Part shown: positions 51,370 to 58,927 of the stretch, in pieces
Position numbering within the stretch: position 1 is the stretch's first letter
Layout: each line of letters begins with the position of its first letter
DNA from: Thermoplasmata archaeon
GTDB lineage: Archaea; Thermoplasmatota; Thermoplasmata; Methanomassiliicoccales; Methanomethylophilaceae
Reading direction: 5' to 3'
Length of the DNA stretch: 64,000 nt
NCBI GenBank assembly: GCA_015063125.1
Contig: SUTB01000003.1
Coordinates: 62,001 to 126,000 of the forward strand
The notes under the pieces: model-generated
Database searches by the model: none
Seen by the model: only the letters and a program-made list of their open reading frames with translations
Told to the model about the DNA's origin: nothing
Translations under genes and position numbers: made by a program

Positions 51370-52098
51370 TCACTCGGAGGCTTCCTCTGCGGGAGCCTCT
51401 TCGGACTCCTCTGCAGGTGCTTCCTCGGCGGTCTCCTCTGCGGGAGCTGCTGCCTCGGGTGCCTGGGTGCTGACCATCTCGTCGGCTGTGAAGACTGCCT
51501 CGGGCTCTCCCTCACCGAACTCGAGAACCTCGGACTTCCTGATCTCGATCCTCTTGATGGGGATGATGACGTGGCATGCCTTTGCGAGGTCCCTGGAGAG
51601 GGTTCCGTTGATGATTGCCTTGACGATCTCGGACAGTGTCATCTCCTTACCCATGTTGGTCAGGGTCTCGGAGATGATGGCTCTCATTCCCTCCTCCTGG
51701 GAGGACTGGATACGCCTGTCCGCGATGGACATGGTCTTTACCCTGTACTTGAAGCCGTCCTTGGTGTAGAAGTCCACGACGTGGTCGGTCTTGGTCTTTC
51801 TGCGGCGGGTGAGCCTCCTTACGTAGTCGCTTGTGAGGTCGTGTCCGACGAAGACTGTCTTCGCATCGGTTCCCTCTGTCGCGTTGACCTTGAACTTTAG
51901 TTTGATGTGCATCTTGGAGAAGTCCCCGGTCAGGTCCTGAACGGTGACCTCGACGGTACGTCCGATGACGTACTCGGGGTCTGCCGAGGGTGTGTCTCCG
52001 ATCTCTGCCTCATTGAACATCTTGGGGGCGTGGATCTTGTACCACTCCTTCGCCTTCCACTTGTCCTTCACCTTACGTGCTGCTTGCTGTCTTGCCAT
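51370..52098 (-). CDS. rps3ae: Ribosomal protein eS1 (S3Ae)
   Basis: 242 residues. Small-subunit protein. Start MARQQAARKVKDKWKAKEWY as in the family; ATG 52107 is 3 codons upstream but is less typical. Core: APKMFNEAEIG, HDLTSDYVRRLTRRRKTK, IADRRIQSSQEEGMRAII. The last about 40 residues are an unusual Ala/Glu-rich extension (APAEETAEEAPAEESEE) not found in most family members. Confidence 0.96.
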   Translation of the reverse strand: MARQQAARKVKDKWKAKEWYKIHAPKMFNEAEIGDTPSADPEYVIGRTVEVTVQDLTGDFSKMHIKLKFKVNATEGTDAKTVFVGHDLTSDYVRRLTRRRKTKTDHVVDFYTKDGFKYRVKTMSIADRRIQSSQEEGMRAIISETLTNMGKEMTLSEIVKAIINGTLSRDLAKACHVIIPIKRIEIRKSEVLEFGEGEPEAVFTADEMVSTQAPEAAAPAEETAEEAPAEESEEAPAEEASE

Positions 52099-52107
52099 GA
52101 TAGACAC

Positions 52108-52241
52108 CTTTTACTGAGTCGAGGCATCCTATGGTCATATTAAAAGATATGTCGATGTGTGTACCACATATATTTGAACTTAACTCTTAATAATTTAGAG
52201 TCAGAATCTCTCCTTTATTATTATATCAATATTGGAGAAGA
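52108..52241. promoter_or_regulatory. Promoter region of eS1, A/T-rich
   Basis: 134 bp. TATCTTTTAATATGACC on the minus strand supplies a TATA box for eS1 about 35-40 bp upstream of its start. The rest is A/T-rich with no gene. Confidence 0.5.
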
Positions 52242-52259
52242 AGGGAGGTTTCCCTCCCT
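52242..52259 (-). terminator. Terminator of hdrB
   Basis: AGGGAGG, loop, CCTCCCT in the minus transcript, followed by TCTTCTCC. 13 bp beyond the hdrB stop. Confidence 0.55.
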
Positions 52260-52272
52260 AATGAGTTTCAAC

Positions 52273-53118
52273 TCAGAGCACAACAGGTGTCTGGTGCGTG
52301 GAGAGTGCAAGGTCCTTGGCATCCATTCCGATCGCAAGTCCGAGGAGCTGCGAGAGGTGGAGAACGGGGATGTTGTATCCCAGGTCCTTCTGGACACCGT
52401 CGAACTGAAGGTGGCAGAACGGGCAGACATCGATGATGAACTGTGCTCCGGATGCCTTCATGTTCTCGAGGTTTGTCTCGGTGAACTTCTTTGCAACGTC
52501 TCCGAATGCTGCCTTGAGTCCTCCTCCTGCACCGCAGCAGAGTGTCTTCTGCTTCCTGGGCATGGACTTGGCTCCGGTAGCCTCGATGAGGTCGTCGAGG
52601 ATGTGGGGGTTCTCGGGGTCGTCGACCTGCTTGATCTCGCTGGGCTTCAGGAAGTGGCATCCGTAGAATGCTGCGACCTGGTACTCCAGGGGGTTGGTGA
52701 CGGCGGCCTTGATCTTCTCGACTCCGACCTCGTTGTAGAGGACCTCGGCGAAGTGGTGGACCTTTGTGGTTCCCTTGTACTCCATTCCAATCTCTGCGAG
52801 GATCTTGTTGACCTCTGCGAGGAGCTCCTTGTCCTCGGCGAGCTCGTGGGCTGCGTCGAAGAGGGATCCGTAGCATCCGTTACAGATTGTGATGATGGGG
52901 AGACCCTGCTTCTCTGCGAGAGCGAGGTTCCTTGCTGCAGCTGCGAGCCATGTCTTCTTGTTGAAGGCCCTGATGACTCCGGGTGCAGGGCAGCAGCTTG
53001 CGTCGTTGAGGTCGACGAGTTCGATTCCGAGCGCCTCACAGACATCCCTTGTTGACTTCTCGATTCCGGGGTATCTGAGGGGTGCGATACATCCGAGGAA
53101 GAATGCGTATTTTGCCAT
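52273..53118 (-). CDS. hdrB: Heterodisulfide reductase subunit B
   Basis: 281 residues. Active-site subunit of CoB-CoM heterodisulfide reductase in the final step of methanogenesis. Two CCG-type cysteine motifs are complete: FFLGCIAP ... ASCCPAPG ... CNGCYGS, and FYGCHFLK ... TLCCGAGGGL ... CPFCHLQ, which hold the two noncubane [4Fe-4S] clusters. Start MAKYAFFLGC at ATG 53118, 5 bp after hdrC; the longer frame to 53424 overlaps hdrC and is not used. Terminator follows. Confidence 0.97.
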   Translation of the reverse strand: MAKYAFFLGCIAPLRYPGIEKSTRDVCEALGIELVDLNDASCCPAPGVIRAFNKKTWLAAAARNLALAEKQGLPIITICNGCYGSLFDAAHELAEDKELLAEVNKILAEIGMEYKGTTKVHHFAEVLYNEVGVEKIKAAVTNPLEYQVAAFYGCHFLKPSEIKQVDDPENPHILDDLIEATGAKSMPRKQKTLCCGAGGGLKAAFGDVAKKFTETNLENMKASGAQFIIDVCPFCHLQFDGVQKDLGYNIPVLHLSQLLGLAIGMDAKDLALSTHQTPVVL

Positions 53119-53123
53119 CTTAA

Positions 53124-53609
53124 TCACTCCTGTACGATCCTGTCGAATCCGGTCGCGATGAGGATCTTGTCCAGATCGGCCTTTGCCTTCTCGTTTGCCA
53201 GAACTGTGGGGGGAGTGTCGGGGAGTCCGATCTCGACCCTGAGCTTCGTGTATACATCCTGGACTGAGACGGTGTGTCCGTACTTCAGCAGGTTGGCAGC
53301 GGTTCCCTTGTGCTGCTCCCTCATGTGACCCTCTGCAACTGCGAGGTTCCTGAGGTCGATGATCAGGTCGACGATGGGGACCTGACGGGGGCATCTCTCT
53401 ACGCATGTGTAGCAGGTGCTGCAATCCCAGAGTTCCTCAGAGGTGATAATCTCGTCCTTGAGGCCGAGCTGTGCCATCCTGACGATCTTCCTGACCCTGT
53501 AGGAGGTCCTCCTTCCGGAGGGGCATCCTGCTGTACAGGTACCGCACTGGAAGCACATCTTGGCTGCGTCCGCGATTTCTTTCGAAATCTCTGCTTTGGG
53601 TGTAACCAT
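53124..53609 (-). CDS. hdrC: Heterodisulfide reductase subunit C
   Basis: 161 residues. Electron-transfer subunit with two 4Fe-4S motifs: CFQCGTCTAGCPSGR (residues about 19-33) and CSTCYTCVERCPRQ (about 63-76). Works with HdrB and HdrA; hdrA is not in this window. Start chosen at ATG 53609 (MVTPKAEISKE) because the TATA box lies about 33 bp upstream; ATG 53627 sits too close to it. First gene of an hdrCB transcript. Confidence 0.95.
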   Translation of the reverse strand: MVTPKAEISKEIADAAKMCFQCGTCTAGCPSGRRTSYRVRKIVRMAQLGLKDEIITSEELWDCSTCYTCVERCPRQVPIVDLIIDLRNLAVAEGHMREQHKGTAANLLKYGHTVSVQDVYTKLRVEIGLPDTPPTVLANEKAKADLDKILIATGFDRIVQE

Positions 53610-53636
53610 GTTAATCGGTCTATCCATGCTCCCACT

Positions 53637-53650
53637 GATATATAATAAAG
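53637..53650 (-). promoter_or_regulatory. TATA box of hdrCB
   Basis: On the minus strand CTTTATTATATATC; core TTATATAT at 53639-53646. Distance of about 25 bp places the transcription start near 53615, just before ATG 53609. Confidence 0.65.
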
Positions 53651-53695
53651 AATGATGAAACGGAGGAGCTATTATCAAAAAGGATAATGGCCTTT

Positions 53696-54496
53696 TCACA
53701 GATTTCTGGCCTTAGCGGCCTTCACTATCCTCAAAACCCTCGGATCCTCGTCCCTGTAGATGGCGGTGATGGCGTGGCGTATCATCTTCGGATCCACGGC
53801 GCTCTTGAGCCTGAGGTTCCTGCGGGTGAGCATGAACTCGTCGATGAAGAAGCTCTTGTTGGACCCCAAGAGCTCGGATAAGGAGAATGTCTCCGAGTCC
53901 ACCGTGTACTTCTTCTTGATGGAGTCAAGGTACATGAACGCCACCCTCTGCGCCCCGTACTTGTAGCGGATGAATGATGGACCGTTGTCCACGTACACCA
54001 TCCCCATGTACCCTATCTCGTCCATGAGGTACTCGTCGGCGTCGAATAGGAACAGAGGATCGTCGATGATCGCCAGGTCGGCACGGTTCTCCCTCATCAT
54101 ACGGATGTTGTACTCGTCGTCGGAGACGATCATGTGGACGTCCGGGATCTTCAGAGCGGACACGACGGACATCATGATGTCCTCGGTAACCGGGGAACAG
54201 CACACGGTGAAGTCCCTGTCCAGGTTGCATCTGTACCCCATGGCCTTGGCGGTCTCTGCGATCTCCTTGCCTGCGGCGGTCAATGCGGATCCTGCCGGGG
54301 TGGTGATCAGCACGGGCTCGCCTGCGGCCTCCTCGATGAACGAGATGTACTTGTGGAGGACAGGAACGGATATCCCGAGCTTCCTTGCGGCGGCGCTCTG
54401 ACTGTTGGTCTCCTGGACCGCCAGCAGGGCCTCCAGCTGACGGGTGGTGACGGTCTTGCCGTTGATGATCTGAGAGCTCTCCGCCTGGATGCGCAT
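53696..54496 (-). CDS. LysR-like winged-helix regulator
   Basis: 266 residues from MRIQAESSQIINGKTVTTRQ. Winged helix at residues about 18-75 (TTRQLEALLAVQETNSQSAAARKLGISVPVLHKYI), then a substrate-binding-like domain (CCSPVTEDIMMSVVSALKIPDVHMIVSDDE). LysR-type arrangement with ligand-sensing C-terminal domain; the ligand may be an anion such as tungstate or molybdate, but that is inference. Divergent from the hydrogenase maturation protease gene and next to hdrCB, so it may regulate hydrogen metabolism. Confidence 0.75.
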   Translation of the reverse strand: MRIQAESSQIINGKTVTTRQLEALLAVQETNSQSAAARKLGISVPVLHKYISFIEEAAGEPVLITTPAGSALTAAGKEIAETAKAMGYRCNLDRDFTVCCSPVTEDIMMSVVSALKIPDVHMIVSDDEYNIRMMRENRADLAIIDDPLFLFDADEYLMDEIGYMGMVYVDNGPSFIRYKYGAQRVAFMYLDSIKKKYTVDSETFSLSELLGSNKSFFIDEFMLTRRNLRLKSAVDPKMIRHAITAIYRDEDPRVLRIVKAAKARNL

Positions 54497-54578
54497 ATCA
54501 CAGAGAGTGTTACCAAAAAAGATAAAGCTAATCCCTGAAAAGATGATAAATGGGATGCCCCATAGGGGGTCCGATAAG

Positions 54579-55064
54579 ATGGACAGGAACTCCGAGATCG
54601 CCGTTGTAGGACTGGGCAGCCCGATCATGTGCGATGATGCCGTCGGACTGAGGGTATCGCAGGCCATTGAGGATATGCACCTGGACAGCGTGGACTGCCA
54701 CCAGGAAGCGGTCGGAGGATTGGACATCCTGCCTGTCATCCACGGTTACAGGATGGCCATCATAGTCGATGCCATCATGACCGGCGAATACGGTCCCGGG
54801 ACCATAGTAATCTATTCGGAATCGGATTTCGACAGCAAGATCGGGGAAGCGGCCACTCACGATGTCAACCTCCCCACTGCGATAAGGATCGGACGCCAGA
54901 TGGATCCGGAGATCATGCCCGAGAAGATCATGTTCATCGCGATCGAGGTCCAGGACATCAAGACCATGACCGAGACCATGACTCCCGAGATCGAAGCCGC
55001 GGTGCCCAAGGCATGCGATGCGGTGCTGTACCTTATCGACGATTTCAGAAAGCAAAAGAGCTGA
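54579..55064 (+). CDS. Hydrogenase maturation protease (HyaD/HycI family)
   Basis: 161 residues. Cuts the C-terminal peptide of the [NiFe] hydrogenase large subunit after Ni insertion. VVGLGSPIMCDDAVGLRV (residues about 8-25) holds the first metal-site acid, IIVDAIMTG the second, and ATHDVNLP the His. No hydrogenase subunits are in the window. Start ATG 54579. Its 3' end overlaps the convergent M16 gene by 20 bp. Confidence 0.9.
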   Translation: MDRNSEIAVVGLGSPIMCDDAVGLRVSQAIEDMHLDSVDCHQEAVGGLDILPVIHGYRMAIIVDAIMTGEYGPGTIVIYSESDFDSKIGEAATHDVNLPTAIRIGRQMDPEIMPEKIMFIAIEVQDIKTMTETMTPEIEAAVPKACDAVLYLIDDFRKQKS

Positions 55065-56319
55065 GATCGAGCTTCTTGAAGGTCCTGTTGTTCTTCCCCA
55101 GGACCACAATGTTCATCTGGTCCGGCTTGAGGATATCCCTTGCGACCCTCATGACGTCGTCCTCCGTGACAGCGTCGATCTTCTGAAGACGCTGCTCCAG
55201 CGTCTCTGTGCTCTCGTTCAGCATGTGGTTGACCCCAAGCCTGTAGAGACGGTTGTCCGTTGACTCCATCGCCCTGATGTTAGAACCTTTGACGAGCCTC
55301 TTGGCCCTCTCCAGCTCCCCCTTCTCCAGACCCTCGGCGAGGAATTTGCCTAAGACCTGGGAAGTTGTCTCCATTGCCTCGATCACGTTTCCTTTGGTGC
55401 ATGACATGTACGTGGCGAAGGAGCTTGCGTCGCTGTTCTGAGATATGCTGTTGAAGATGGAATAGACCAGGGCCTTCTTCTCCCTGACGTCCTGGAAGAG
55501 CCTTGAGCTGGTTCCGGAACCGAGGATCGCAGATAGCATCGATGCCGCCGTGCGGTCCTTGTGAGATGCTCCGTAGGCCTCGAATCCCATGGCCACCTGA
55601 TAATGCTCCGAATCGCTTGCCACGAACTCGTACTTCCCTTTGGGCGCCGGCGGAGCTGTCCTGACGTTCCTCTTGCCTCCGGCCATGCCGTCCAGGGTCT
55701 CCTCTGCCCATGCGACGGTTTCGTCCATGTCAGGCGTGCCGACGGCATAGACGGACAAATTGGGAATCCTGTACTTCTCGTCGTAATAGGCTCTGAGATC
55801 TTTGTAGGTCATGCCGGCGACGAGCTTCTCGTCGCCTCCCTCGTCCTGGCAGAGCTCGTGCCCTTTCCAGAGCACCATGCTGAACAGGTCGTGGATGTAC
55901 CTCTCGGGCTCGCTCTTGACCATGCTCAGCTCCTGCAACACGATCTTCTTCTCGAGCTCGGTGGCGTTCTCATTGATGAGCGGGTTGGCCAGGATGTCCC
56001 CGACAATCCTCCTGGCGACATCTGCAGTCTCGTTGATAGTGATCCCGTAGAATGCGGTCATCTCCCTTCCGGTGAAGGCGTTGAGCTCCCCTCCGGCACC
56101 CTCGATCTCCTTGGCCATCTGGTAGGAGTCCATGGTCTTGGTCTCCCTGAACACCGTGTGCTCCAGAAGATGCGATAATCCGAAGATGTCCGAAGTCTCG
56201 TCCCTGGATCCGGTGGCGACGCCGATCATGTATGCGATGCTCTCGCTGCCGGGGATGTTCTCCACTACGACCGGTATACCTCCGGAGGTCTTGGAAACCG
56301 TGATGGAATGACCGCTCAT
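55045..56319 (-). CDS. M16-family zinc metallopeptidase
   Basis: 424 residues. Inverted zinc motif HLLEH (residues about 48-52, FGLSHLLEHTVFRETKT) with the third ligand Glu in TELEKKIVLQELSM, and C-terminal half with REKKALVYSIFNS. Half-size protein, so it probably works as a homodimer; pitrilysin-like or processing peptidase family. Cytoplasmic by absence of a signal. Rare in methanogens, so possible gain by transfer. Divergent from the PAC2 gene, 42 bp apart. Confidence 0.92.
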   Translation of the reverse strand: MSGHSITVSKTSGGIPVVVENIPGSESIAYMIGVATGSRDETSDIFGLSHLLEHTVFRETKTMDSYQMAKEIEGAGGELNAFTGREMTAFYGITINETADVARRIVGDILANPLINENATELEKKIVLQELSMVKSEPERYIHDLFSMVLWKGHELCQDEGGDEKLVAGMTYKDLRAYYDEKYRIPNLSVYAVGTPDMDETVAWAEETLDGMAGGKRNVRTAPPAPKGKYEFVASDSEHYQVAMGFEAYGASHKDRTAASMLSAILGSGTSSRLFQDVREKKALVYSIFNSISQNSDASSFATYMSCTKGNVIEAMETTSQVLGKFLAEGLEKGELERAKRLVKGSNIRAMESTDNRLYRLGVNHMLNESTETLEQRLQKIDAVTEDDVMRVARDILKPDQMNIVVLGKNNRTFKKLDLSSFAF

Positions 56320-56361
56320 ATTGCGAGTATGATAGAACTTCTTAAAAAGTTATTCGGTATT

Positions 56362-57087
56362 ATGCCTCTCATGAACATGGAGATAATCCAGTACGAGGAC
56401 ATGGATCTGAACGACCCTGTGGGCATCATAGGATTCCCTACCGTGGGCCTCACCAGCTCGATCATGGCCAACATGTACGTGAAGAGCCTGGACATGACGC
56501 CCGTGGCAGGCATGGCCTCTGCCTGCATGCCTCCTTACTGCCTTGTCTCCGAGGACCGCGTGATGCCGCCCATCAGATTCTACGGCTACAAGAACAAGAG
56601 GAAGAACGGCCAGGATGTGCTCCTGTGCATGACCGAGTACGCCCCCAAACCGGAGGATTGCTACTTCACCTCGACGCAGATCCTGAACTACATGAAGTAC
56701 AGGGGATGCAAGACCATCATCTGCATGGAGGGAACCCCCAGATTCGAAGACTCCAAGGTCATGGCTGTCGCAGGAGGCGTGAACGGCAAGAAGCTCCTCA
56801 AGAAGTGCGGATTGGAGAGCATGAGCGAGGGGATGATCAGAGGTATGACCGGCATCATCATGTACCTGGCGCCCAGCAAGGGCATGGATGTCATCACGAT
56901 CATGTCCCCAGCTACATCCGGGGTGCCTGACCCGGCATCATCGACCGCGTTCATCGAGCCTATCTCCAAGCTCGTTCCCGGCTTCAAGACCACGCCCAAC
57001 GAGCTACTCAAGGAAGCGGAGATCATCCGCAACCAGATCGATATGGCCCAGAAGAACATCGAGGACACATCCCAATACATAGGTTGA
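56362..57087 (+). CDS. PAC2-family protein (proteasome assembly chaperone-like)
   Basis: About 241 residues. PAC2 fold: PVGIIGFPTVGLTSSIMANMYV, CLVSEDRVMPPIRFYGYKN, YLAPSKGMDVITIMSPATSG and a helical end. In archaea such proteins are close to proteasome-assembly chaperone 2 homologues; the partner is unproven. ATG start could be 56362, 56371 or 56377; a TATA-like CTTAAAAAG at about 56341-56349 favours the later ones. First of three genes with the arginine decarboxylase and a zinc-ribbon gene. Confidence 0.85.
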   Translation: MPLMNMEIIQYEDMDLNDPVGIIGFPTVGLTSSIMANMYVKSLDMTPVAGMASACMPPYCLVSEDRVMPPIRFYGYKNKRKNGQDVLLCMTEYAPKPEDCYFTSTQILNYMKYRGCKTIICMEGTPRFEDSKVMAVAGGVNGKKLLKKCGLESMSEGMIRGMTGIIMYLAPSKGMDVITIMSPATSGVPDPASSTAFIEPISKLVPGFKTTPNELLKEAEIIRNQIDMAQKNIEDTSQYIG

Positions 57088-57123
57088 CAAACAACCTAAT
57101 ATGAGTAAAACTTCGAGAGTCTC

Positions 57124-57597
57124 ATGGAGCTAGTTCCCAGCAAATTCTTCATCACCCACAGCTCGGCTGTGAGCGAGACGTCCGACCTGAATGCCTTCGA
57201 TAAGGCGCTGATACAGGCTGGCATAGGGGAACAGAACCTGGTCTCCGTGTCATCCGTCATCCCGATAGGCGCGGAACTCATCGACCCCTGCGTAATGCCT
57301 ATGGGTGCCGTAACGCACTGCGTCCTGGCCCAGATGAGGGGAACGGAAGGGGAGACCATCGCCGCCGGGATCGCCTACGCCTACCGCAAGGACGGAAGGG
57401 GCGGTTATGTGGCGGAAGGGCACATCCACGGCTCCGCCGAATCCCTAAGGGAGATCCTCAACTGCAAGATGGACGAGATGTCGAAGATACGCAACGTCGA
57501 GTTCGACGAGATCCACTTCGCCATGGAGGAGCTTAAGATCCCCATGGACAACTACGGCTGCTGCGTGGCTGCACTGGTGTTCGCCGAGTACAGGTGA
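57124..57597 (+). CDS. pdaD: Pyruvoyl-dependent arginine decarboxylase
   Basis: 157 residues. Converts arginine to agmatine for polyamine synthesis. The precursor self-cleaves at the Ser-Ser bond in LVSVSSVIPIGAEL (residues about 39-52), leaving pyruvoyl on the alpha chain; GTEGETIAAGIAYAYRKDG and a late E-x-x-IHFAMEE stretch match the archaeal enzyme. Together with the diaminobutyrate genes the cell has two polyamine routes. 36 bp after the PAC2 gene, 4 bp before the next. Confidence 0.96.
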   Translation: MELVPSKFFITHSSAVSETSDLNAFDKALIQAGIGEQNLVSVSSVIPIGAELIDPCVMPMGAVTHCVLAQMRGTEGETIAAGIAYAYRKDGRGGYVAEGHIHGSAESLREILNCKMDEMSKIRNVEFDEIHFAMEELKIPMDNYGCCVAALVFAEYR

Positions 57598-57601
57598 TTC
57601 C

Positions 57602-58042
57602 GTGTACGGGATCTTCATCTGCAGCCTCTGCGGAAGGGCCCGTATAGTCGACAAGGACAGCAAGAGCTCCTCATGTCCCTACTGCGGCACCACGACCAAG
57701 ACGAAGGACATGATCTTCATCTATGAATGCCGGGATCAGGAAAGGGCACGCGAGGCACTGGGCCAGGCCGCCGGGTTCGAAAGGCCTGACGACAAGGCCA
57801 AGAAGAAGAGGATCGAGAAGGCCGACCCCTACTCCACGATGATCTACAAGTACGAACACGCCTCGGACCTGGACGAGAAGATGGTGATTTTGGCCAAAGG
57901 CCTGACTAAATCCAAGGGAACGTTCACGCTTGAGGATGTGCAGGAGATCGTGGGCGAGAAGAACGCCGAGAGGTACGTCGCGGCCATGATGGACCGCTGC
58001 TACATAGCTGAGGTCAGACCCGGCCAGTACAGATCATCTTGA
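57602..58042 (+). CDS. DUF1922-type zinc-ribbon protein
   Basis: 146 residues. N-terminal zinc ribbon FICSLCGRARIVDKDSKSSS then CPYCGTTTKT (residues 7-35), the DUF1922 domain, followed by a charged linker and a C-terminal winged-helix-like helical region. GTG start 57602 follows the decarboxylase stop by 4 bp. Possible nucleic-acid-binding protein; function unknown. Confidence 0.82.
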   Translation: MYGIFICSLCGRARIVDKDSKSSSCPYCGTTTKTKDMIFIYECRDQERAREALGQAAGFERPDDKAKKKRIEKADPYSTMIYKYEHASDLDEKMVILAKGLTKSKGTFTLEDVQEIVGEKNAERYVAAMMDRCYIAEVRPGQYRSS

Positions 58043-58759
58043 CTTCGGGATGTCGTCCCTCTTCTCATTGTTGTACTTCAGCACATCCCTGACCACGTTC
58101 GGAAGGTTCACGAACAGATTCTTGTGGAAGAAGTACGCACCGATCAGAAGCATCAGCAGGAGCGCACCGATATAGACGATGCCACCAGTGGTGGGGAGTA
58201 TCGCGAATATCATGTTGAACGCCACCAGCGGGATGGCCCCCTGCATCAGGTACTGCATCGGCATGTGCCTGGCGATGCCTTCTCCGATGTTCGTTCCTCC
58301 TGAGGAGAATATGAGGGATATGCCGCAGGACAGAATCACTGCCATGACGACCATGGTTGGATCGAGTCCTTCCGATGAGGCCATGAGCATGAGGTAGACG
58401 AAACCGGACGCCATTCCTCCGGCCATTCCCAATCCCATGCCGTACCCGTAGAATATCGAATCGGACTTACCGCGGAACCTCTTGAGATTCATGACCACGA
58501 CGATTGCCATCAGCTCCACGAACGCCATCATGATCATGTACATGATGGAGAAGGAGCTCTCCAGCAAACCTAGGAGGCTTATGACCACGGCCATTACGGC
58601 TCCCTCTACGATGCCCACGGTGAACAGACCGAAGAAAGTGGTGTCCTTGAAGAACGGGGTCTCCACGCGGGGATAGGTGTAGTTCTTCAGGATGGTATCC
58701 ATCAGTATGAAGACCGGAGCGAATCCGATCAGGAGGGCTATGCCGAATGTCCAATCCAT
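58034..58759 (-). CDS. Conserved seven-span membrane protein
   Basis: 241 residues with about seven hydrophobic helices, Gly/Met-rich helix interiors (YGYGMGLGMAGGMASGF) and a basic C-terminal tail (NNEKRDDIPKSR). No family recognised by eye. Converges with the zinc-ribbon gene with a 9 bp overlap. Confidence 0.65.
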   Translation of the reverse strand: MDWTFGIALLIGFAPVFILMDTILKNYTYPRVETPFFKDTTFFGLFTVGIVEGAVMAVVISLLGLLESSFSIMYMIMMAFVELMAIVVVMNLKRFRGKSDSIFYGYGMGLGMAGGMASGFVYLMLMASSEGLDPTMVVMAVILSCGISLIFSSGGTNIGEGIARHMPMQYLMQGAIPLVAFNMIFAILPTTGGIVYIGALLLMLLIGAYFFHKNLFVNLPNVVRDVLKYNNEKRDDIPKSR

Positions 58760-58927
58760 GTTCGGGAGTAGGTGTGCGGGTATTAAAATCGTTATCTGAA
58801 AAATCCGGGCTTAGATTCTATAAACAAATTTTCAAAGACTTGTGTAGAAGTCATGATGACTAACGTCTCTACAGAAGTGCTAAGCCCAAAAACGACAAAA
58901 AAAAAGCCTAGCCCGAAACACTTAAGT
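58760..58927. other. Intergenic region with terminator-like T tract
   Basis: 168 bp. On the minus strand GGCTTTTTTTTTGTCG lies about 30 bp past the stop of the PAPS-reductase-like gene and is the likely termination site. No gene seen. Confidence 0.5.

Noticed and set aside
53119-53424. Long N-terminal extension of HdrB
   Set aside because: It overlaps hdrC in another frame; the family starts at MAKYAFFLGC.
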